The notes beneath the pieces were generated by a model. The model was not told the DNA's origin and did not search any database. It worked only from the letters and a program-made list of their open reading frames with translations. From the NCBI RefSeq assembly GCF_000227135.1, contig NC_018262.1:1825502-1889501 (forward strand): a stretch of 64,000 nucleotides of DNA, in the 5' to 3' direction. Of this stretch, positions 37,796 to 47,376 are shown piece by piece. Position 1 is the stretch's first letter. Each line of letters opens with the position of its first letter. This DNA comes from Leishmania donovani (Eukaryota; Euglenozoa; Kinetoplastea; Trypanosomatida; Trypanosomatidae). The position numbers and the translations under genes are program-made.

Positions 37796-39970
37796 ATGAA
37801 GCTAAAGTGCAAAGTTGCCTTTCTGGCATATGTGCTTGCGTGCCTTTTCATAGCACAGGCGTCGTTGGCTCACGTTATCGGTGTCGACTTAGGATCGGAG
37901 TACATCAAAGTCGCCGGGCCACATGGTGACAAAGGCGTCGACATCGTTCTTAATGAGCAGTCGCGACGGAAAACGGACAATTTTATCGGTTTTCGTCGGA
38001 GCGATCTTTACATTGGCGACACGGCGAAGAGTCTGGCTGCACGGTTCCCTCTGTGCACTGCGAGCGCGGTGAACCAGCTTGTCAGAATTCGAAAGGACTC
38101 AAGCCTCCTTCCCTTTTTCCGTGATTTGCAGTACGAATACCACGTCAGTTTCAACAACCATGGCTCGGCGACTGTGAGCATCTGCGACACCAAGGACCCG
38201 TTTACCGCCGAAGAGCTCTATTCCATGGTGCTGTCGTACTGCAAAACCACTGCTGTGAAGGATGATGTTGTGGATCCAAAAGGTGTCGTCGTTACTATAC
38301 CATTTCGCACGTCGCCGGCGGAGCGGCGGGCCATTCTGGATGCGGCTCGTCTTTCGGGGCTGAGTGTTCTGGGTCTCATGCATTCCACAACTGCTGCCGC
38401 CTTTTACTATGGTGTGCGGCATCGCGGCTTTGGCAACAACACCCTGAGGGTAGTGGTTTTCGACCTTGGCTCAACGCATACTGAGGTCGGCGTCTACGAA
38501 TTTTTACCGGCTGCGCAGAAGGCACCACTTTCGAGTGCCTTTGGAACGCTTAGGACACTCGGTGTGGTCGAGGATCGCTCTCTCGGCGGTCGTGCGTTTG
38601 ACTTATGTGTTGCGCGGGTGATCGAAGCCGAGGCGCGTGCGAAGCTTAGCATCGGCCCGGTGCTGGGTGGGACAACTTCTGCACAGCTGAAGTCGCAGTT
38701 CTCGCTTCTCCGCGCTGCAAACAAGGTTCGTGAAACGCTCTCTGTGAACAGTAACACACCTTACACAGTGGAAGGCATTGCCCCGGATCGTGACTATCAC
38801 TCCAGCATGACGCGCGCCACTTTCGAGGCCGAATGCGCCTCACTTTTCCAGCGTGTGAAGGATTTGGCAACGAGTGTAACAAAGGTCGTGAATATTTCAT
38901 TCAAAGACCTCAATTCATTTGAGATGATGGGAGGGCTCTCGCGTACGCCAAAAATCATCGCAGACCTCTCCGAGGCCATTGGCCGAGATGTAGATCGCAC
39001 TATGAACATGGACGAAGCAGCGGCGATCGGTGCAGGCTACTATGCCGCGAAGCTGTCACCTCTTTACCGTGCAAAGTCGCTAAAGCTGGACGAGACGATC
39101 CCGTACGGAGTCGATTTCGAGGTAGAACCTCCGTTGAGCAAGGAAAAGCCCGCAGTGAGGCGCCCTTTATTTGGTGCTGACGGCTTTCTACTGGGCGATT
39201 CGGTGAGCTTAACGTTTAATCGGACAGAGGACTTTTCGCTCAATTTTTACATTGATGATGACGCCGCCAGGCCATTTGTGCGCGTCACCGTCACTGGGGT
39301 GAAGCAAGCGCTGACGGATATGAAGGCGTTGTCGCCTGCCGTCGAGCACGCAAACAACAGTCACATGGTTCGACTGCAGATCGTGCTGAACGAAACTGGC
39401 CTTGTGCAGGTCGAGCATGCGGAGGTGGTTGTGCGCTACGCCGAGGAGGTCACACAGAAGGTGACAGAAAATGTCACAGATAAGGCATCTGGCGAAAGGA
39501 AGTCAGTTGAGAAATCTGTTAAAGTAATCAAGATGCGCATCCGAGCAGCAGACGTGACTGCGACGCTTGCGTGGAAGAACCCTACTGGGCTGACGTCAGA
39601 AGAAATGGAAACTTCGCAAACCAAGCTGAAGACGATCTGGCAAGCGGAGCATGTGAAGCATCTCCGCGCCACGGCGAAGAACAATTTGGAGGCATACATC
39701 TTCTGGGCCAAGAATGAAGGTGTGTCCGATAACGCTGCGTTGACAGCCGCTGCTGGCGCAGCCGCCGTGCAGCGTGTCATTGACGAAGCCACAGCGATGC
39801 AGGAGTGGCTTGAAGAAGGCGAGGGTGCATCAGACAACTGCGCTGCCTCCCAGTACGAGTCGCGGCTGGAGAACCTTCGCGGTATGGTTGCGGAGCTGAC
39901 GAAGCAGCCCGAGGAAGCCACGAAGACAGTTACAACAGATAGCGCCGATGACAACGAAGGCGATTTGTGA
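37796..39970 (+). CDS. GRP170/HYOU1-type ER Hsp70
   Basis: This is a 724-residue protein. A signal peptide (about 1-25) precedes an Hsp70 nucleotide-binding domain that opens I-G-V-D-L-G-S-E, followed by E-Q-S-R-R-K-T, which is the GRP170/Lhs1 variant rather than BiP. Further motifs are an F-D-L-G-S-T-H-T-E-V-G phosphate loop, S-L-G-G-R-A-F-D and E-M-M-G-G-L-S-R-T-P near residue 380. The substrate domain is insert-rich and ends in a charged helix. The C-terminus is D-D-N-E-G-D-L. XXDL tails of this kind serve as ER retrieval signals in trypanosomatids (BiP ends MDDL), which supports an ER lumen location. GRP170s act as nucleotide exchange factors for BiP and as holdases. Codon use is AT-richer than the cluster average. 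Confidence 0.85.
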   Translation: MKLKCKVAFLAYVLACLFIAQASLAHVIGVDLGSEYIKVAGPHGDKGVDIVLNEQSRRKTDNFIGFRRSDLYIGDTAKSLAARFPLCTASAVNQLVRIRKDSSLLPFFRDLQYEYHVSFNNHGSATVSICDTKDPFTAEELYSMVLSYCKTTAVKDDVVDPKGVVVTIPFRTSPAERRAILDAARLSGLSVLGLMHSTTAAAFYYGVRHRGFGNNTLRVVVFDLGSTHTEVGVYEFLPAAQKAPLSSAFGTLRTLGVVEDRSLGGRAFDLCVARVIEAEARAKLSIGPVLGGTTSAQLKSQFSLLRAANKVRETLSVNSNTPYTVEGIAPDRDYHSSMTRATFEAECASLFQRVKDLATSVTKVVNISFKDLNSFEMMGGLSRTPKIIADLSEAIGRDVDRTMNMDEAAAIGAGYYAAKLSPLYRAKSLKLDETIPYGVDFEVEPPLSKEKPAVRRPLFGADGFLLGDSVSLTFNRTEDFSLNFYIDDDAARPFVRVTVTGVKQALTDMKALSPAVEHANNSHMVRLQIVLNETGLVQVEHAEVVVRYAEEVTQKVTENVTDKASGERKSVEKSVKVIKMRIRAADVTATLAWKNPTGLTSEEMETSQTKLKTIWQAEHVKHLRATAKNNLEAYIFWAKNEGVSDNAALTAAAGAAAVQRVIDEATAMQEWLEEGEGASDNCAASQYESRLENLRGMVAELTKQPEEATKTVTTDSADDNEGDL

Positions 39971-40959
39971 GCCCATTTTTGTTCGCATGTTCTCCTGCAC
40001 CATTCACCGTTTTTTTCTCGTTGCTTATACCACGGATTTCCAAAAGGTTGCTTGCGCTTTCTTTCGGCCTCACTTACCTCACACTTTCCTTTTTTGTGCT
40101 TCGCTGCTGTTCTGTTCTTGTTTCTGCACTTGTCTCTGCTCTGGACTCTCTCAATCGACGTAGTGCCAGCGGAACGGTCTGCTTGCCCTCCCGCTTCTTC
40201 GCTCCAGTCACTCTTCTCGAAGAGACTGTGATGGAATGAAGCGCAGGCGTTGGCATTGCTGTTCGCTTGCGTAGATGCTCAGAGGAAAGAGACGCGTGCA
40301 GGCAAGGATAAGGAATAGATGGCAAAAGCTGTGGACATGCATACTTGTTTTATTGCGGAGGAATCAACGTGGGCTCTTTTCGTTGTGGTAATGGGCACTC
40401 TGCAGCGAAACCAAACAAGCAGAAAAGGCCGGATTCGGGGACGCTCAAACGTTTCTCTGCCCTTTCCTGTACCTGGGACACCACCAAGTACACGATAGTA
40501 GCAAATAAAAGTGCGTGGTGAAGATCGGTTTGGCACGCACACGCTGGCAAGTAGTCAAGACTCAACTGAAAAGCTTGCGACAGTTTTCACGTCACCTAGG
40601 CTGACCTCTACTCCGTCCTTGCATTATAACATGCCTGTTTTACGCCCAACCATCACCACACACTCATACACACATACCTGCATACACATACGTACATGTG
40701 TTCTCGTGCACACACACACACACACACACACACACACCAACGCAAACCTGCGATCCGCTTCATGTGCCTCTCAACGCGACCCAGAAGCCACCTTCTCTTT
40801 TTTGTTCATCTTTCTTGCCATATAAAGGAAAGCCCCAAACCCCTCAATCATATCGCCACCAGAGCCTTTCAATAAGCTCGCCTTTTCCCCTCCTCTTTTC
40901 TTCCTCAACGAAAACACCAAAAAACATTTAACACTTCTCCCTACACACGACAGTCAACG
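39971..40959. other. Intergenic spacer with (CA)n
   Basis: T-rich spacer with a (CA)n at 40709-40738. No supported gene. Confidence 0.55.
40709..40738. repeat. (CA)n microsatellite
   Basis: About 15 CA units in pyrimidine-rich spacer. Confidence 0.9.
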
Positions 40960-41376
40960 ATGCGGAGGGCTTTCGCTTCTGTATCTGTCGCTGCTGCCGC
41001 CTACCTGCGTTGCTATGCGACCAAGCACTTTACCGACAGCCACGAGTGGGTGATGCAGTGCGAGGATGAGATAACTATTGGAATCTCCAGCTACGCCCAG
41101 GAGAATCTGGGTGACGTGGTGTACGTCTCTCTCCCGCAGGTGGGCGATACTGTCAAGGCGAAGGATGTCATAGGCGAGGTGGAGAGCGTGAAGGCCACGA
41201 GCAATGTGTACTCCCCGGTTGACGGCACCATCACCGCAGTGAACGAGAACCTGAAAGACCAGCCGGGCCTCGTCAATCAATCTCCTGAGGAGAAGGGCTG
41301 GCTGATCAAGGTGAAATGCTCTGAGATTCCAAAGGGCCTCATGGACGAGGCGGCGTACAAGAAGTTCCTCGAGTAG
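40960..41376 (+). CDS. GCVH: Glycine cleavage system H protein
   Basis: This is a 138-residue protein: a basic, Ala-rich mitochondrial presequence of about 20 residues, then the lipoyl-type beta-barrel. Signature segments are F-T-D-S-H-E-W, Y-A-Q-E-N-L-G-D-V-V-Y-V, and V-E-S-V-K-A-T-S-N-V-Y-S-P, where Lys78 is the predicted lipoylation site. The H protein carries the aminomethyl group between the P, T and L proteins during glycine breakdown in the mitochondrial matrix, supplying one-carbon units. Length is typical for the family. GC-rich codon use returns here after the AT-richer island. The other subunits are not in this window. Confidence 0.97.
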   Translation: MRRAFASVSVAAAAYLRCYATKHFTDSHEWVMQCEDEITIGISSYAQENLGDVVYVSLPQVGDTVKAKDVIGEVESVKATSNVYSPVDGTITAVNENLKDQPGLVNQSPEEKGWLIKVKCSEIPKGLMDEAAYKKFLE

Positions 41377-42341
41377 TGACGTGCGCGCAGGTGTTTCGAC
41401 AAGAGAGTATTTTAGTTTTTCGGTTCTCCTTACGTGTATCTCACCTTGCGCTTGTGTGTGTGTGTGTGTGTGTACCTTTTTTTCTTTGGCTCTGCGGAAA
41501 AGAGAAAAAAATGACGCGACCAAGTCGGGTATGTGTGCGCGTAAGCGTGTGCCTACGTGTGCTTCGCAGAGTCTATGTATACGTGCATGCGTTCGAACGC
41601 CGCTTCTTTTCATCCACGAAGAGAAGCAGTGCCGCAGACTTTTTTTTTGAAAAAAAAAACGAATCGAAGGCGACTTGGCTTTTCAAAGCGCGTCGGTCTC
41701 AGCTGTGGAGGGGCCGTGCCTGCGGTGACCGAAAGAGTAGGGAGTACGAGAGAGAAACTCAGAACCGAAAGAGACGACCGTGTAAGCGGCATCGACTAGA
41801 TTAGCAGTGCCGGTGGAGTGACGGACAGCCACAACGGGTCGCGAGGGTTAGGGGGGGGGGAGGTGATGCCGCCAAGGAGCAACAGAGAAAATAAAAGTTG
41901 GAGACGCTTAGCGAAGGGGCGATCAGGTAACAGCTGCCGCGCTCACACGACGAGGTCGACCGCAATTCGTACATTTCATCTTGCATCTCTCCCCCTCGTG
42001 CCCTTTCCGCATTGCTCGAGGCTGACGTTTTCTCATCGCCTCATCACACCTGCCCATGCACGGGCAAGTAAGAGTGCAGGAAATCCACGTTGCAATCTGC
42101 CCCATAACGGCGAAGGCGCACCGCGACCTACTCTTACACTTATCGCCAAATAAAAAGAATTCATTCAGGTCAAAATAGCGCTAAAGAGGAAACAAAGAGT
42201 AGCCACAGTATGATATGGCCCTCCTCATTCACTTGAGGGTCAAGAGGGGCTCTTTTTTTTGCTTTCTTCTTATATCTTCTACCCGCTTCAGTTTGGGAAA
42301 GTGATCACGCTCTTCTGGCCTCCTCCCTCTTCTTTTTTCGC

Positions 42342-42380
<39 letters not shown>

Positions 42381-43121
42381 TTGCCTGCGATGGTGTGTGG
42401 GGTTTCTTTGTGTGTGGGCCATTTCTCTTTCTCGCTCGTCTGTCTCTCTCCCCGCCCCTCCCTCCGACTCTTCTCTCTTGGACCTTTTCTCCCTCCTCCT
42501 TTCCTTTCCTTTCCTTTTCTTCCCCTTTCTTCAGAATGCTGTAGAGTTCCACGTGAAGAACTCTTGTTGACTCCATGAGATGAAAGGAGAACCCGACGCT
42601 GACACTTGGGCGATGCTCAGGTGAGGCTGGGCAGAGCGCATGGGCGGTGCGGCATGCGCTGCCCCAAGCGCAAGAATGTCTCTACTTGTAAGCATCCGTG
42701 GGCTCCCGATACACGTTTGTTTGAACCTCACACTCTTGCAAGTCGTTTGCGACTGCAACAAAACCATTTTTGTATGCAGCTCCGATCGGCTTTTGCCTTT
42801 CTTTGGAGGGAAACGGGCAAACTGGACTTGCAGCCGTCTGAGGACACGCGTTCGCATGGCGAGTCTTGCCGACTGCTGGTCTCCTTATTGAATGCCGCCT
42901 GTGGCAAGGCCGCTACTGGTGGTTCTTCGCTGAGCGTTCGCGTTGATAAAACCCCTCTGAATGTGCATGCGCTTGTGCGCTTGTTGTGCGATAGCTGGTT
43001 CTGTCCCTCTCCCCTTCTTCGTTTCTTCACCTCACGCAGCACACAGGCGTGCCATTGTCATCGTGCGGGACGTTTTTCTGTTTGCGTCTGCATCTTCACT
43101 CGATAGTTGACGCGGCGGTCA
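41377..43121. other. Long intergenic region
   Basis: It contains (GT)n near 41455-41474, T- and A-runs near 41641-41659, a G-run near 41851, a (TA)n(TG)n repeat at 42342-42381, and a pyrimidine tract after 42420. A 166-codon open frame (42606-43106) has no family resemblance and is not called. Nothing else is supported. Confidence 0.5.
42342..42381. repeat. Compound (TA)n-(TG)n microsatellite
   Basis: About nine TA units directly joined to about ten TG units; third copy of this pattern. Confidence 0.9.
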
Positions 43122-43847
43122 ATGGCGCTGGAAGTACCACGCCCGCTGCGCCTTTCCGAGTCGGATTAGCTCCTTGCATGGGAGGTGGATCTGGAATCGA
43201 GATGGTCGCAGCTCCAGCAGCGCCGCCGCAGAGCCGAGGAACTTCGAGCAAAGCAGATCCAGCGGGAGGCGTCTCTGCTGGAGCTGAGCAACGGGAATGT
43301 TGCAGCACAGTACGTTCTAGAAGAGCGCAGGCGCGCGTTGGCAACGCGCCGCACACAGCTGCGCGAATCAGAGGCCGCACTGAAGCAGCGCACCGTCGAG
43401 GACGCTAAGGCGTCTCGCCGAAAGCAGGAGTCGATGGCAGAGGGGGCCGCTGCAATTGACGCGGCGTGGCGGGAGCTAGAGCAGCGCACACGGCTAGAGG
43501 AGGCATCTCATGTACAGCAGATGCGTGCTCTGGACGCAAGAAAGCAAAGGGCTCAAGGGTGCGATGCAGACACACGACAGCGGCTAAGCGCACTACGCGA
43601 GGGGGAGACGCAGCTTGTGGCACAGAAAGAAGTACTGGGGTATCACCGACAGAGGTGCATAGATCTGCTGTGGCAGTCGCTCGGGCAGCTACAGCGCGAG
43701 GTGGAGGAACATAAAACACTTCTCACGGCTCTCGATGACATCAAAGAACCGGGAGAGGTTCTGCTGTTCTCCTCGGTGAGCTTCATTCCGTCACCTGCCT
43801 TGTGCGCCAATCCGAAGTTGAACTTGTATGTCTCTGTTTTTGTGTAG
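43122..43847 (+). pseudogene. Coiled-coil gene interrupted by an in-frame TAG
   Basis: From the ATG at 43122 the frame reads 15 codons (MALEVPRPLRLSESD), meets TAG at 43167-43169, and continues for 226 more codons to the stop at 43845. The part after TAG is clearly protein-like: a long coiled coil rich in Arg, Glu, Gln and Ala. No ATG lies between the TAG and 43434, so a protein starting cleanly would lose most of the N-terminal helix. The codons on both sides of TAG are equally GC-rich, so the amber codon looks like a single substitution in an otherwise intact gene. Sequence error, pseudogene, readthrough or an alternative start are all possible. No family is recognised. Confidence 0.55.
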
Positions 43848-44528
43848 AAATGCGTTTCGAGCTGCTTGACTAAGGCTTCAGTTGAGAGCACTGACGATAG
43901 TGTCGGAATCGATGCGTGACCTTGCGCACGAAGATGAGGTTGAAGGACGGGTACCCGAAGGAGCGCAAAGTTGCCCAATGTAGTTTGATAAACATCTCTG
44001 CTAGTTTTCTTGCGAGGGGGCGTGACGCCTGCGACCGCGTTTCTCCGCGCGACTGCTCTTCTCTCCACTTCATTCTATATGCCCCCCCCCCCTTCCTCAC
44101 TGCTTCCTTGGCCGGAATAGTTTTTAGGCAGCAGATGATTTACCAACACTGACACACTATTGCCGTCATTCAACGAGTACGTCAGACGTAAGGCGCGCAT
44201 GGAGAAGAGGCGACATCGTCTTATGACGGCGGTGCTCTTGTAAGGGTGCCGCGTGCGTTGTGCACCTCTGGCCCGCACAACATACGGGAATGGCACTGTT
44301 TCAATGAGTTCGCTTTCATCGACTTCACTTTCGTTCTTCGGTTGGTTTTCACCGTCGTTGTTTTCCTTGACGTGCTCGCGTGCGCCGCTCTCTCCCTCTC
44401 TCTGTGTCTCATCACTGTCTTGACGGCGCACGCACTGTTCTTGATCATGTGACTTCTGTGCACACACTTCCACGCATACGGTGACTTGTCGCAGCTCGAT
44501 GTGGTAAGCCCATAGTCGTGAAGACGCA

Positions 44529-44568
<40 letters not shown>

Positions 44569-44598
44569 CTGCTTGTTGTTCCCCCTTTTTTGTTCCGC
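43848..44598. other. Intergenic spacer
   Basis: It includes a C-run near 44083 and a (CA)n at 44531-44566. No supported gene. Confidence 0.55.
44531..44566. repeat. (CA)n microsatellite
   Basis: About 18 CA units just before the GAPDH-like gene. Confidence 0.9.
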
Positions 44599-45648
44599 AT
44601 GTCAATCACTGTCGGCATCAACGGCTTCGGCCCTATCGGAAAGTCCACCTTATTCGCGGCCCTAGCCGATCCGTTGTTCACCGTCACGGCAGTCGTTGAT
44701 GCCTCCGTGTGCGCGGCCTACATTGCATATGTGATTGAGCAGGAGTATCCGCATCGCAACCCGACAGGGCCTCCGATTCGGGTGACGGACAAGCAGAAGG
44801 ATCAGATTGTACTGAACGACATCCACGCCATTCACGTGTCGGCCGCGCAAGATCCGCAGTCATCCACGTGGAAGAAATATGGTGTGCAGTACGTGCTAGA
44901 GTGCACAGGCCTCTACACCACACGTAGCCGCAGCTGGGGTCACGTGACAGGTGGTGCGGTGGGCGTCTTCATCGCCGCCGCCAGCGCTGATACGAACACA
45001 GTCATGGCATCAAGTGGCTTGGAAAGACTCGCGGCATCGTTGCCCGTGTGCGCCGTAGGAGCGCCCATCGGGGCCGTCGTAGCTCCAGTGCTGGACGCGC
45101 TGGCGAAGGTGTTGGAGATCGAGCAGGTGAGTTACACAGCCCTCTATGGGCCTCAGCCACAGCACCCAATCGGCGCTAAGTCGGACGACTCGCGCGACTG
45201 GCGGCAAGTACGACTGCAGCCATTTGCCAGCTGTGCGATGGCGTCCAGTCGCGACAACGGCGCTGAAACAGTTGGCGCGCTCCTGCCGCATCTGGCTGGC
45301 CACGTGAGTGCTAGCGCTTTCCAGGTTCCTGTGGCGCAAGGGTGTGCAATCGACCTCGTTGTCTACACGAAAGAGGCCGCGCCGGCTGATGTGGTGGCGA
45401 GCGCCTTCGCGCACGCCGCGGCGGGCTCGAAGCCGCTTTCAAAGGTATGCATCGCCAACGGACCCATGATCAGCGTTGACTGCATTGGCAGCTCAAGTGT
45501 CATACTCGACGCGGCTTCGTTGAGCAGCAGCACCGAAGGCAAGGTGCATCGAATGGTATTGTGGGTGGACGTAGCGTGCTACTACGCTGCACTGCTGTTG
45601 TCATTGGTGAAGCAGGCTCACAGCATTCACGCGCCACCGTCGTCGTAA
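44599..45648 (+). CDS. GAPDH-like protein lacking the catalytic motif
   Basis: This 349-residue protein has the length and fold order of glyceraldehyde-3-phosphate dehydrogenase. The N-terminal NAD site reads G-I-N-G-F-G-P-I-G-K (7-15), and an E-C-T-G-L-Y segment follows. The region that should hold S-C-T-T-N-C reads V-G-A-P-I-G-A-V-V-A-P (about 153-163). The catalytic His segment (usually T-T-V-H-A-Y-T) reads Y-T-A-L-Y-G-P-Q. Downstream R-D-W-R-Q-V-R and A-F-Q-V-P-V follow the GAPDH pattern. The catalytic Cys and His are therefore absent, so dehydrogenase activity is unlikely. There is no glycosomal SKL tail (it ends P-P-S-S). A regulatory, NAD-binding or moonlighting role is inferred. The start at 44599 is the first ATG after the CA repeat. 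Confidence 0.8.
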   Translation: MSITVGINGFGPIGKSTLFAALADPLFTVTAVVDASVCAAYIAYVIEQEYPHRNPTGPPIRVTDKQKDQIVLNDIHAIHVSAAQDPQSSTWKKYGVQYVLECTGLYTTRSRSWGHVTGGAVGVFIAAASADTNTVMASSGLERLAASLPVCAVGAPIGAVVAPVLDALAKVLEIEQVSYTALYGPQPQHPIGAKSDDSRDWRQVRLQPFASCAMASSRDNGAETVGALLPHLAGHVSASAFQVPVAQGCAIDLVVYTKEAAPADVVASAFAHAAAGSKPLSKVCIANGPMISVDCIGSSSVILDAASLSSSTEGKVHRMVLWVDVACYYAALLLSLVKQAHSIHAPPSS

Positions 45649-46929
45649 GGAACACATCGTTCAGATGCATACAAGGCAAGCTCGGCGACTTTCTTCATCT
45701 CATGATCTCCCTCCGCCTTCTGTGTCGTCTAGGTCGCACGCGCAGTGTGGGCACGCGGCCATCTCTATCTGTATGCCACTTGAAGAACCACTGACGCGTC
45801 TTCACCCTCCGCTGTTGCACTGTTCTCGGTTGCCTTCGCCGTTTGTACTTTCGTGTGTGTGTGTGTGTGCTTTTCCACTTGTATGGTTTATGTTTTTTTT
45901 TTCTTCGTTCTGGGGGAACGCAGGCCGTCTATGTAGACAAGCTCTCTTTGTTTTCTTGTCCTTTTCTCTTCCCTCCTGGCACTTCCCGAAGATACGTGTA
46001 TACATATACATATATACGTATGCGCCTGCATGGGCTGAGGCAACGTCTCCGCTCGCCTTCTTGCATGGACGACAAGACCAGAAACTAACATTGGCACTAA
46101 AACATGGAAAGAACCAAAGCAAACAACAGCACCGATGTGGACTTCCCAATGCAGAAGGTGACAATAGCCGCTCCCAGTCTAGACGCGTTGCGTTACGTGA
46201 GTGGGTAGTGACGAGTGAGCGATGCACATTTTCGGCACCGAAGAGAGATAAAACGGAGTCATGCCCTTGCTGTTCGTTCATGTGGGATGACGCTCGATGA
46301 GTGGCTTCGCCTTCGATAGACATCCGGGTATGTGCGTGCTTGGGCGTGTGTCCTTCTCATTTGCTTCTTTTTTTTTGTTTGTTTTTGCTTTCGTGGCACT
46401 CCTGTCCCTCTACACCCTTTGCCGGTGACAGCGCGCCACTTTGTGGTGTATACCTACCACCCCCTAGGTGCTGTCTCGTGGCCTGTGTGCACCGTTGCAT
46501 TCCACTCCCAGCAGCACATGCGCCCCCTCTCCACCACTTCCATCTTGCGTTTTTCTTTTTTTTTGTCATTGATTTCGTCTGGACATGTGCCACGCTGCAG
46601 AGATCCGATCGCCACTCAGCACCAACACGCAGACGCATACACACAGGCAAAAAAACCCTCGCACACAAACACGCAAAACCATCGACGTGCATAGGAGAGA
46701 ACCATAGAAGGCGCCCGATTCACGCAGCGAGTCCTTTTTTAGTTTTGTGCGCCTCACTGTACACCGGTGCTCTACTGATTTCTCATCTCTCATCTCTCTT
46801 TGTCTTTTTGTCCTTGTAACCTGCGCGTCGGACCTTCGTTGTCACTCACCTGTCCTCGCCTCCTCCAGAGTAAACAACACCCGACATCGAGGTATCTCTA
46901 CACTTGCCCTCACCTCTGAAAACGCTAAA
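45649..46929. other. Intergenic region, pyrimidine-rich
   Basis: Spacer with T-runs near 45893 and 46368, short TA-rich run near 46000, and a clear acceptor-like tract ending at 46868. No supported gene. Confidence 0.5.
46776..46868 (+). promoter_or_regulatory. Candidate trans-splice acceptor
   Basis: A long C/T-rich tract ends in CCTCCTCCAG, with AG at 46867-46868, about 62 nt before the downstream ATG. Confidence 0.5.
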
Positions 46930-47376
46930 ATGGAGTTCATCATGAATTCTGTGTATGCGGTCGACCCCATCTACCTGCTGATGAGCGCCGTCGCCCAGCA
47001 GATGCTGGCAATGGCCTGGTTTGACTGCATTGTGGGCCAAATTGATCGCTACTATGTCGCAGCGGACAAGGGCGTGCGGCGGGTCGAGCACGCTATCACG
47101 CGCTACCCAGGCATAATGGTCTCTGCGATGACCTTCGCCTGCTCGCTGCTCCGCTCACTTGTTGTGCTGACGATGGTTAGCATGTGCAATTGCTCGACGC
47201 TCTACCAGTATCAGTCGGCTGCCATGGTCGCCGTGATGATTGGCATGATGCGTGTCCACCGCACCTTCTCGTGTCACCGCCCCATCCAGATTTTTGTGAC
47301 CGAGACCGGCTACGAGATGGCTGCGGCGATGACGGCGGCGGTGGTCTGTTACTACATGAAGAAGTACAACTTTTAA
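46930..47376 (+). CDS. Small multi-pass membrane protein (possibly DUF1761-like)
   Basis: This is a 148-residue protein starting at the ATG at 46930, which follows the splice-like AG by about 60 nt. Hydrophobic segments lie at about 13-36, 61-83, 94-110 and 127-143, giving up to four membrane passes. It has no cleaved signal peptide. The first pass contains A-M-A-W-F-D, loosely resembling the G-x-x-W-Y-S motif of DUF1761 integral membrane proteins. Met content is high. Function and membrane are unknown. The family suggestion is weak, but the reading frame itself is convincing. Confidence 0.65.
   Translation: MEFIMNSVYAVDPIYLLMSAVAQQMLAMAWFDCIVGQIDRYYVAADKGVRRVEHAITRYPGIMVSAMTFACSLLRSLVVLTMVSMCNCSTLYQYQSAAMVAVMIGMMRVHRTFSCHRPIQIFVTETGYEMAAAMTAAVVCYYMKKYNF

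Noticed and set aside
42606..43106. 166-codon plus-strand open frame
   Set aside because: No recognisable domain, Cys-rich low-complexity end; probably spacer or leader of the interrupted coiled-coil gene.
31710..43169. Reassignment of TAG to an amino acid in this organism
   Set aside because: Several clear genes (for example the SET protein) end at TAG in the expected place, so general reassignment does not fit.
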